A DNA stretch of 21,254 nucleotides from Conidiobolus incongruus B7586 (Eukaryota > Entomophthoromycota > Entomophthoromycetes > Entomophthorales > Conidiobolaceae), in contig JNEM01016606.1 in NCBI GenBank assembly GCA_000697335.1, forward strand, positions 1 through 21,254. Reading direction: 5' to 3'. The translations under genes and the position numbers were made by a program. The notes beneath the pieces were generated by a model that made no database searches, was not told the origin of the DNA, and saw only the letters and a list, made by a program, of their open reading frames with translations. Of the stretch, positions 9,860-17,139 are shown piece by piece. Position 1 is the stretch's first letter. Each line of letters begins with the position of its first letter.

Positions 9860-10300
9860 TTATGATTCAAATCAGAATCAATTCTGATGGGGAATAATTT
9901 TGTCCATCACTCAAGAAACTCCAATTACCAAACTGATTCAAGAAGTCATATTGGAGATACCTCATTCCATGAACTGGCTGAACCTATCACTTTCCCCTGT
10001 AAGTCATTCATGTCCAGAAAAATCAACAATGGAAACTAATATAAGATTATCATAAGCAAACTAATAAATACATCTCTCTATTTTCATTTCAAAAGTACTG
10101 AGTTGTGACAAGTGTGAGATATTTACTTTATTCACAATAAGCAAATTTCACCTAATTTAGTAAACTCCATTAATCTCCCCTAGTTTTGTGGTAGCCTATT
10201 GTTTATCACTGGTGATTCCCTGTTTAAGCTCTTAAAAACTATTTCCTCCAGCGGTTACAGCTGTCAATTCATATTACTATAAATGTATTATACAGCTTAC
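9860..10300 (-). repeat. Dispersed repeat family, copy B (better preserved)
   Basis: The reverse complement aligns with copy A (400-890). G+C is well above the surrounding DNA. On the minus strand, a T-rich tract ending in AAG is followed by the terminal coding-like exon SLNRESPVINNRLPQN and TAG. Copy A keeps the same peptide end and the stop, with several third-position changes. Upstream on the same strand (about 10420-10270) a 49-codon frame is open (containing IQQSIKPFMMVENCFNNHNK) before the presumed intron. The rest, about 300 bp, looks like a conserved 3' flank. A short perfect inverted repeat (ATCAGAAT, CA, ATTCTGAT) sits at 9871-9888 near one end. Plus-strand frames in this copy (ATG at 9887, MGNNFVHHSRNSNYQTDSRS...; and 10184-10282) are open but are probably antisense coincidences. 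Family unknown. Confidence 0.8.
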
Positions 10301-11503
10301 ATAATAAAATGAATTTATTATGATTATTGAAACAATTTTCTACCATCATAAATGGCTTGATACTTTGTTGAATTATATTATTATTGAGATTTGGTAATAG
10401 TGGAGAATCAAATCAAATTGATTAATCTCCTTTTAAACTTGGTATTTTTTGCAACTGTGATTTTACAGATGATGGTAAAATATTAATTAGAATTCAATTT
10501 CATCAGTTGACAAATATTCCTTGAGATGATATAAAAGCGATATTTGAAATAATTAAGGTAATATCAACTTTATGTTTTATTTAAAAGCTATATAAATTCT
10601 TAGAATAATATATTTTATCAAATTATATTAAATAATATTTTTAATTATGATTAATTTGAAATAATTGGTTATATATTCAATTTTAAAGTTTAAGTTAATT
10701 AATTAACTATATAATTTCAATAAAATTTTTATTTATTAATTATTTTAAACATATTATATTTTATTGTTTTTAATTGAACTTTAAATAGTTATTAGAATAC
10801 TTTTGATATTGATAATAGCCAATTTTACAATGAATTTTAATAAATATATATTAACCTTGATATTATATTTTATTATTTATTTTCAAGAAAATTTTTTTAC
10901 CTAATATAATCAATTATAAACTAGCTATTAACCATTGAAATTATGATTTAATAATTTGATCATTAAAATATTAAAAGCTAACTTATATAGGTTATGATAT
11001 ATATATATATAGTAAGTTTAGTAATATTAACAGTCAATTTTAGTTAATTATAATGCTTTTAATTGATATCATTAGAATTATTAACTTCATAATTATTTTT
11101 GATAGTTATTATTTGATCAATTTAAAATTAAATTAAATTATTAAATTTAATTTCATTATATTTATAAATTATATTATAATGATTTAAACTGGATATTTTT
11201 AAATATTTTTTTATAAATATTATATATTCCTAGTAAATTATATTATAAGATTAAATAATATATCTATAAATACTATTAAGTAATTAAATTATATATCTAT
11301 TACTTTGTGTTTATTAATATAAAATTAAATTCAAAATCATTTTAAATATAGAATAAATATATAAATAATTATAAAATCATTATTTTGAATTGGAAACAAT
11401 TACCTAATAATTAGAAAATTTAATATAATTAAAAAATAATTATTTTATAATATTAATATTTATATATAATAAATATTATATAAACTATAAAATATTAAAT
11501 ATA
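10301..11503. other. AT-rich intergenic DNA, no gene seen
   Basis: Beyond the possible upstream part of repeat copy B (to about 10440), the stretch is nearly pure A+T with short TA runs. It shows no gene, RNA or clear repeat. Confidence 0.6.
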
Positions 11504-11705
11504 TGTCACAGATCCATAACCATTCTCGGAATTCCTATAAATCAAAACGCGACTCACTCTCCTATAAATAACTAGACAAAATAACCTTCTACAGGTGGTG
11601 GACTTTGGTGTAGTCAGTCTGTTGATAAGTCTTTCCTTGGTTTAGCTTCCTCTGCATCCTGACTCTGCTTAATTAGTCCAATAAATCTAGTGATCATCTA
11701 GTACA
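11504..11705 (+). mobile_element. Solo LTR of an LTR retrotransposon
   Basis: A 202-bp block starts TGTCAC and ends AGTACA (TG...CA termini, TGT/ACA inverted ends). It is flanked on both sides by the 5-bp direct repeat ATATA (11499-11503 and 11706-11710), as expected of a target-site duplication. Inside are a TATA-box-like CCTATAAATA (11561-11570) and a polyadenylation-type AATAAA (11680-11685) in the right order for a plus-strand LTR. G+C is far above the flanks. No primer-binding site, gag or pol lies beside it, so it is a solo LTR left by recombination between two LTRs. The superfamily (Ty3-like or Ty1-like) cannot be told from the LTR alone. The intact duplication and un-drifted composition suggest a fairly recent insertion by local standards. 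Confidence 0.8.
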
Positions 11706-12519
11706 ATATAACAATTAATTTTTATATATTAAAAATTACTGAAATAATTTTAATTCAATTAATTATATTATATTAATAAAAATTTATATTATTGAATTTT
11801 TACCAATAATACATTTCAAATTTTAATATTTTTAATAATATTTACAATTTGGAGAACATATAAAAAAATTATTGTTGAATTTGACAAAATATTACCAGAA
11901 AGAGAATGTGAGTAAATATGATATAAACAATGCAAATTACACTATTTAATTTTTATATTAATTTGAATATTTTGAAAAATTAATTTTATTCTTACTAGGA
12001 TAATAAGAAAAATACAAAATACTTTCAAATTATTAATTAATATCATATTGATTAATAATTAAATAAAATTTGTAAACATGATTAATAGGATATTGTTAAT
12101 AGAGTGATAATTTGATATTTTTGCATATTATCTTAATTTATCTCTTAAATACAAAAATAATTTTTCAAATGAATTATCCCTTAAAAATTTCAACCAAAAA
12201 AATCAAAAACTTTATCCCAATAATTGATAAGACTTTGTCACAAAATGAAATATTATAAATAATGATAAAATACAATTGTGGGGAAATAGATTCAAATGAA
12301 ACCTAAATTTGTTTGGAATAGGAGAAAGAGAGAGTTAACCAAATCCCAAATCATTAAAATTCCATAAAATAATTCGAATTGACATAAATTGTGTCAATTT
12401 TAAAGAAGGGGTGAATATTCAAAAAAATTCAAGGAGTTTATATAACTAAGAATATAATTTAATTTGGAAAAATTTTTATTAGTTTTAAGGGATAAAACAG
12501 GGAATAAATATTTTTAGAT
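11706..12519. other. AT-rich intergenic DNA, no gene seen
   Basis: No coding region supported. A 23-codon purine-rich ATG frame near 12291 (MKPKFVWNRRKRELTKSQ...) is noted only for completeness. The right end is the 3' flank of the bL35m gene. Confidence 0.55.
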
Positions 12520-12980
12520 TTAATAGGGCATCATCTTATTTAAAGTCTTAGATTGAGTATTGTTGGTTACAACGGGTTTTCTAGTTTCCTGTCTCTTGAC
12601 GCCGCTGGTACCAATATTGAGGTGGGAACGTCCTGACACTCCACGCTTGAATTTACCATTGCCTAATTTCATAAATCTATGATAAAATGAATACTTTAAG
12701 TACATAGATTTTGGCTATGAGTTACCTTTTAGAAGCTCCAGAATGAGATTTTAACTTATAAGTTTTAAATCTTAAAATTTGTAAATTAAAAAAATTATTA
12801 GAAACTAAATAAAATAATTAATACTTTTAAGATATTAATTGAGTAATAATTAAATTTACATAATTGGGTATTTTGAATTAATTGAGTATTATTAAAAAAT
12901 TCTATGGAAATTAAAATTTCATTTAAGATAAAATAATTTATTGACTATAAACATTAGTGATTACTTTTAAATAAACTCAT
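12520..12980 (-). CDS. MRPL35: Mitochondrial ribosomal protein bL35m, three exons
   Basis: Spliced on the minus strand: exon 1 12980-12965 (MSLFK plus one base), intron 160 nt (GTAATC...TTTAG), exon 2 12804-12726, intron 49 nt (GTAACT...CATAG), exon 3 12676-12520, TAA. The junctions keep phase (phase 1, then phase 2) and give 83 aa. The core YKLKSHSGASKRFMKLGNGK matches the bL35 hallmark (K-[ST]-H-S-[GA]-A-x-K-R-F, then a G-x-G-K-x-K-R-G loop and RSHLN). It binds 23S/21S rRNA in the large subunit of the mitochondrial ribosome. The first about 15 residues, rich in hydrophobic residues and Asn and poor in acids, fit an import presequence. Exon 3 alone begins with an in-frame ATG that lies in the intron, so a single-frame reading gives a wrong N-terminus. 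Exon 1 is the least certain part. The gene is divergent from PIN4. Confidence 0.87.
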
Positions 12981-13222
12981 TTTAATATATCTTTATAATA
13001 TTATATAATTAAATAATTTTTCTATTAATAATAATTTTTATTTTGAATTTTTTTAAATACTTCAATAGCTTTAAATACTTTTAATAAAAATTTATCAGAT
13101 TTTGGGATTTTCATTTTAGTTTTTAATTTCCCATAATTTAATATTATAATAATGTTTATGTTAAATAATCTTAATAATGTCAGTCCGAATAATATTATAA
13201 TTTGTTCAATTATAAATTTAAA
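12981..13222. promoter_or_regulatory. Shared divergent promoter of bL35m and PIN4
   Basis: The two start codons face away from each other with only 242 bp between them, so both promoters must lie here or overlap. The sequence is AT-rich with several TATA-like runs. I see no distinct binding motif I would name. Confidence 0.55.
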
Positions 13223-13797
13223 ATGGGTAAAAATAAAGGCAAAACTGATACCAAATCAAAAGATAGTGGTGATAATAAGCCAACTAAATTGAAAGCTGCT
13301 AATAGTGTCAAAGTAAATATTGCTTTTCATAAATAATTTAATATGCTAATCAGTTTTAGGTACGTCATATTTTATGTGAAAAACATTCTAAAGTAAGTTA
13401 TCATAATATATAATATATAAATATTTAATACTAATTAATTGAAAGGTTATGGAAGCTTTAGAAAAGTTAAAAGTTGATAAAATGAGATTTGATAAGGTAA
13501 AATTAACTATTATTCAATAAATTACATATATTTATAGAATATGTTAGGTTGCGGAACAATATTCAGAAGGTAATCAAAACTTTACCAAAAAATAAAAGCA
13601 ATTCCTAACCAATTCAATTAGACAAAGCCAAAGCTGGTGGTAGTTTAGGATGGATGGTGCGTGGCAGTATGGTAGGACCCTTCCAAGAAGCTGCCTTTGC
13701 CCTCCAGCCATCCACTTGCGACCAGCCTATTTTCACCGACCCTCCCGTCAAAACCGTCCACGGATACCATATTATCATGGTTGAAGATAGAAAATAA
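13223..13797 (+). CDS. PIN4: Par14/PIN4-type parvulin peptidyl-prolyl isomerase, five exons
   Basis: Exons 13223-13312, 13360-13392, 13446-13496, 13548-13569 and 13622-13797 (TAA) are joined by introns of 47, 53, 51 and 52 nt. All have GTAA/GTAAG donors and TAG/AAG acceptors, and phase holds throughout, giving 123 aa. The first 30 residues are a lysine-rich, disordered tail ([19 protein letters not shown]) like the DNA/pre-ribosome-binding tail of human PIN4. Residues 31-123 are one parvulin domain: [19 protein letters not shown], then [46 protein letters not shown] and [11 protein letters not shown]. The conserved histidines (RHIL; GYHII, about H115) are present. The family isomerises Xaa-Pro bonds without phospho-Ser preference and is linked to rRNA processing and, in some isoforms, mitochondria. 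The last exon uses many C-ending codons, unlike exons 1-3. The gene looks intact. Confidence 0.97.
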
Positions 13798-13869
13798 TTT
13801 TTGTTAAATAAATTATTTTTTTATTCAATTTTATAATCAAAATATAAATTAAAGAAATTTTAATCTTAT

Positions 13870-13908
13870 AATTATTTGAATTTATAAAATTTATAAATTC
13901 AAATAATT
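13870..13908. repeat. 39-bp near-perfect palindrome (19-bp arms, 1-nt centre)
   Basis: AATTATTTGAATTTATAAA is followed by a single A and then its exact reverse complement. It lies 72 bp past the PIN4 stop codon and 56 bp before the next gene's ATG. As RNA it would form a long A-U-rich hairpin. Possible roles are a 3'-end or transcript-separating structure, a fold-back, or a recombination scar; none is shown by sequence alone. A 19-of-19 match is long even for AT-rich DNA. Confidence 0.85.
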
Positions 13909-13964
13909 TCTTTGATGTAAATAGACAAATTCATGATAATAATAATAATAATTATAATGATAAT

Positions 13965-14783
13965 ATGATATCAATTAAGCAACTTAACCTTAAAACTGAA
14001 GAAGAAAACCTCAGCGAATTATTTGAAGAATTCGAAAATGAAAATTTGAACCAATGTCTCGAAGCCTGTTTATATCATTAAAAATAAGAATATTCACCCT
14101 GTCTCCCCATTATTAAATCAGCGTTGCTGAATATTATTTCTGATAAATAGTTTAAAAAATTTGGAGGATGAAAGTCATAGCAAGTATTAATTATTACAGA
14201 ATGAGAAGGAAGTTATAGATTTGGTTACTAAGAAAACTCTCAATAATCCACTTTCAATTACCAAATTTTAAACGTTGTCAAATGATGGATAGTCACTCAG
14301 AAGTAAATATTATTATTCATGAATTTTGAATTTTTTTTAATAGTTTATTAATATAAATTATCTACAAAATATTTTAAAACGAAATTTGCTAATATAAAAA
14401 CTTATCCCTTTTTAGTTGTCAAGTTAGGTATTAAAGTTTTAACTTTTGTTAACAGATTAATTATCGGTCAAGTGATCACAAAGTAATTAAACTCAATTAT
14501 TTTAGTATAATATATTTTGATGATTGAATTAGATTTATCAGGTTTGAAAAGATGGACAACAATTATAATTTTAAGTTTGAAGTATTTGAAAGATTATTAT
14601 TTAGATCAGGTATTTTTTATATACTATATTAATCAATCATAATTATTCACAAACAAAATAGGTTTAATTGTTCCTATGAAATTAAAATATCACTTTGATG
14701 ATGAAAAGGATGATGAGTATAGTAATCTTAGAACTATTAAAAATAATCTTCAATTCAGATTTAATGACAATGACGACTATTAA
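13965..14783 (+). pseudogene. TXNDC9/Plp1-like (phosducin-like 3) gene, apparently broken
   Basis: Pieces of the thioredoxin-fold protein TXNDC9 appear in the right order. They are: acidic N-terminus MISIKQLNLKTEEENLSELF (from 13965); SHSKY...NEKEVIDLVTKK (about 14170-14235); the family signature HFQLPNFKRCQMMDSHSE (14249-14302, ending at a GTAAAT donor); KYFKTKFANIKTYPFLVVKL and GIKVL (about 14364-14440); RLIIGQVITK (donor at 14483); FEKMDNNYNFKFEVFERLLF (14542-14609); RSGLIVPMK to the acidic C-terminus and TAA at 14781. Several later introns are clean (14483-14541, 14610-14661). Damage: in-frame stops in the N-terminal third (for example TAA after HSKY), a one-base frame change just before the HF...FKRC block, an in-frame TAA at 14349, and about ten residues missing after GIKVL. 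Known role: a cochaperone for CCT/TRiC folding of tubulin and actin. Decay or a missed exon structure are both possible. Same strand as PIN4. Confidence 0.7.
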
Positions 14784-14940
14784 TTCATATTATAATATAT
14801 ATATATATATATATATATTTAATCTAATTGCAATTATTTAATATAAAATAAATATGGTTAATTATATGGTTTATTGTTGTAGCTGCTTGATGTTATTTTT
14901 AAATTGATTAATTATATAATATATAAAATTGTCAAATCAA
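14784..14940. other. Convergent intergenic spacer with (AT)n tract
   Basis: A short spacer between the ends of the TXNDC9-like gene (+) and the Kelch gene (-). It holds an uninterrupted AT dinucleotide run at 14795-14818 and is otherwise AT-rich. No gene. Confidence 0.8.
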
Positions 14941-16410
14941 TTAGTTTTGAGAGTAGTGGGAGTTCCTACCTGTAACATCGATTATATTCATTTGGGACTG
15001 GGATGCTGATAAAATCGTATCCGGATTGGTAAAGAGATCAGTATCCAAATTCATTTGATCTTTATTGTCAGTGGTATGGCGATCCACAGTAAGATTATCC
15101 CAGGTTCCAGCATTACTGCTATTTTTCTCGTATGGATCGGTCCATACGGGTTCATTGACCGTGTATGCTGCTGATTTGGAAGCCTGTCTCCTCTTGTAGC
15201 AGAAACATGTCACCGATGTAATGATAGCAAATACTAAAGGTATAAACACAGCCATTAAAATAATGGAAATTTTGGAATTTGTAGAGCTAGGTTGGTCTGG
15301 AGCCACGGGTACATTTGCCTGTAACAATGTCCAATTATTAGGATCCCAGAGCTGGGTATTAGAGTCTGGGTTTTGACTAGCATTCTGGATCTCTCCCTGC
15401 GTAATTATCAGATTATTCTGTGGAGTTGTTACCAGACACATATAGGCACGCTGGGAGGCCGATTGAAGATCTGCAGTTTTGGGAGCGTTCCAACTGAAGT
15501 CATCTAAATTGAGGGTGCCTCCTAACAGAAGCGAGTTGGAAAATGCACCCTGGGTGTTGACATATCCACCGAATATGGCCAGTGTATTTCCAAACACACC
15601 GACGCTCATACCGATGGCTGATAAGGGAGCTTGGCCACTGGCAGATTTTTTAGACCACTTTTTGCTTTCCAAATCAAAAATATAGAGAGTATTGAGGGAT
15701 GCAAATAAGCCATTAGCATCAATGCCACCAAACACGATCAATTTGTGTTTATAAATAATAGAATAATGGTAATATAGAGTTGGCCCATCTTGAGAAATTA
15801 GCGACCATGATTTGGATTTAATGTCAAATTGATAAGTTGCATTACTCGTTGTGAGCAGGTTAGTTTGAGGAGAGAAATATTGACCTCCGTGTAGTATCAG
15901 CTGATCGGTAACTTCCACGTAGTCTAAAGTATGTTGGTATCTCCATTGAGGATCTTGAGGATCCGCTGTATTGGTAATGGTATTAATATTGCCCCCAAGT
16001 TGGGAGTCATATTGATACACTTGATTGCTACCAGCAGTCGTAGGAGCGAGTGAAAATGGGTCACTTGTACTATAAGCGCCAAAAACATATATTCTTCCAT
16101 TTACATTATCGATAGCAGCGGAAGGACTATATTGAAAACGGATATTCGTAGATAAATCACTACTACGCCAAGGGGGAGAACTCATATTGAAGTTGCCATT
16201 TAAATTAAGAGTAAAAACTTTATTGGAATAAGTACTTTTACTCGATCTAGGTGTTGTATACCCTCCCAAATAATACAAAGTACTACCGTAAAGCATACAA
16301 CTCCCTCCCGCCAAATTCGGTACCGACTGCTGCGTATTTTGGCGTCTTTCCAGCACCGTATTTGCCAAAGCAAAATGTAGTGAAATCAAATTGAATAACC
16401 AGAATTTCAT
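14941..16410 (-). CDS. Secreted/surface Kelch beta-propeller with one membrane anchor
   Basis: A 489-aa intronless gene with ATG at 16410 and TAA at 14941. Seen: a signal peptide (MKFWLFNLISLHFALA, cleavage near 16/17), followed by ERRQ, a possible Kex2-like site. Six Kelch-type blades follow, with their hydrophobic-GG cores at LYYLGGYTT (45-53), IYVFGAYST (107-115), LILHGGQYF (171-179), LIVFGGIDA (224-232), LAIFGGYVN (277-285) and LIITQGEIQ (334-342). The paired W and Y/F residues are present (WSLIS, WSKKS, FSWNA). A Pro/Ser/Asn spacer leads to one transmembrane helix at about 381-404 (ISIILMAVFIPLVFAIITSV), then CYKRR and an 84-residue Ser/Thr/Asn/Asp-rich cytosolic tail. The topology is type I. 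Related fungal proteins are often labelled galactose-oxidase/Kelch domain, but no Cys-Tyr radical site is visible, so it is more likely a binding or sensing protein than an oxidase. It looks intact. A 68-codon frame on the other strand is a shadow. Confidence 0.94.
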   Translation of the reverse strand: MKFWLFNLISLHFALANTVLERRQNTQQSVPNLAGGSCMLYGSTLYYLGGYTTPRSSKSTYSNKVFTLNLNGNFNMSSPPWRSSDLSTNIRFQYSPSAAIDNVNGRIYVFGAYSTSDPFSLAPTTAGSNQVYQYDSQLGGNINTITNTADPQDPQWRYQHTLDYVEVTDQLILHGGQYFSPQTNLLTTSNATYQFDIKSKSWSLISQDGPTLYYHYSIIYKHKLIVFGGIDANGLFASLNTLYIFDLESKKWSKKSASGQAPLSAIGMSVGVFGNTLAIFGGYVNTQGAFSNSLLLGGTLNLDDFSWNAPKTADLQSASQRAYMCLVTTPQNNLIITQGEIQNASQNPDSNTQLWDPNNWTLLQANVPVAPDQPSSTNSKISIILMAVFIPLVFAIITSVTCFCYKRRQASKSAAYTVNEPVWTDPYEKNSSNAGTWDNLTVDRHTTDNKDQMNLDTDLFTNPDTILSASQSQMNIIDVTGRNSHYSQN

Positions 16411-16577
16411 AATCTTGAAAAATACATAAACAATACAAAAAAAATAAAATGATGAATTAGATAAAAGACTATCTAATATATCTTTAACTGAGAAGTAGTC
16501 AACACCAAATTATCCTAGATTAAAAATTCATAAAATGAAAATTTTCTTGGTATTAATCTATTAATTATATTTAAATA
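16411..16577 (-). promoter_or_regulatory. Upstream region of the Kelch gene
   Basis: An AT-rich stretch between the Kelch start codon and the next coding-like island on the same strand. It must include the Kelch promoter, unless the island is non-coding and the promoter extends further. No clear TATA or factor site stands out. Confidence 0.35.
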
Positions 16578-16823
16578 CTATCTGATTTGAATAAAAGAGA
16601 AAAAGCTGTTAATTCCAATTAAATCAAGTGGATTTTTAATCCAATCATTCTCCATTGCCATTTCGAGTATTTCCCACTTGGAATCAATAGCGCTAAAGCT
16701 CAAATTCCTTAGTGCGTAAGGATAGTCTTTTAATTGAAAAGGAGTTATGAAACTTTCCTCCCAATCATTATTATTCTTCTTGGTTAATGAATTTTTATAG
16801 TTATTTTTAGTTTTTTTTGGATG
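16578..16823 (-). other. 82-codon coding-like frame, possible terminal exon, unknown
   Basis: A minus-strand frame with no ATG runs from a TAA at 16824-16826 to TAG at 16578-16580. Its composition is convincingly protein-like, with NDWEESFITPFQLKDYPYAL, NLSFSAIDSKWEILEMAMEN and DWIKNPLDLIGINSFF. G+C is raised compared with the flanks. It could be the last exon of a gene whose earlier exons lie at 16860-17127, or a relic. Candidate acceptors (CCAAG, AAGAAG) inside it are weak. The plus strand also has a shorter open frame here. I do not recognise the family. Confidence 0.4.
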
Positions 16824-16859
16824 TTATCAATTATCATATATTGAAATTTAGGGATTTTG

Positions 16860-17127
16860 TATTAGTTAAATTAAAGAATTCTCAGCACTACACTACTATT
16901 TGTAGAGAATACTAGAATTTCAAAGAATTTGCTCAAGTACTAATAAGATTACTTGTTGATACAATGCAAAATTAAAATTGAAAATATTATGACCGTTATT
17001 TTTTTATTCCAATGACATGATTATACATGAAATTTCACAATTATCTCCAGCAAATCTCTAAATAATTGTTCAAGTTCAATAAATTTGGCAATTCATTAAC
17101 ATAAATTAATTTTTGAGAATCGTAAGA
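16860..17127 (-). other. Possible upstream exons or relics of the same unknown gene
   Basis: Two minus-strand frames precede the island at 16578-16823. At 17127-17041, 28 codons read S-Y-D-S-Q then KLIYVNELPNLLNLNNYLEI and end in TAA. Near 16945-16875, after an acceptor-like TATTAG, about 20 codons read YLSKFFEILVFSTNSSVVLR. The leucine-rich spacing of the first resembles a leucine-rich repeat, but the piece is too short to assign. I could not link the pieces with consistent splice phases. Confidence 0.2.
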
Positions 17128-17139
17128 TCACTTCGAAAT

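Noticed and set aside
9887-10304. Plus-strand ATG frame (MGNNFVHHSRNSNYQTDSRS...) with a GTAAGT donor and possible second exons at 10184 or 10252
   Set aside because: It looks attractive, but it lies within repeat copy B, whose conserved exon and stop read on the opposite strand. Copy A has lost the start codon and the frame, so I treat it as antisense coincidence.
14160-14300. Reassigned stop codons (TAA/TAG read as Gln) as an explanation for the TXNDC9-like frame
   Set aside because: The GT71, Kelch, PIN4 and bL35m genes have no internal TAA/TAG and end with these codons, and a frame change is also needed, so decay fits better.
14795-14818. (AT)n run, and similar tracts near 13935-13953 and 20919-20936
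   Set aside because: Simple repeats are expected in DNA of this composition; no evidence of function.
15479-15685. 68-codon plus-strand ORF inside the Kelch gene
   Set aside because: Antisense shadow of conserved Kelch blades.
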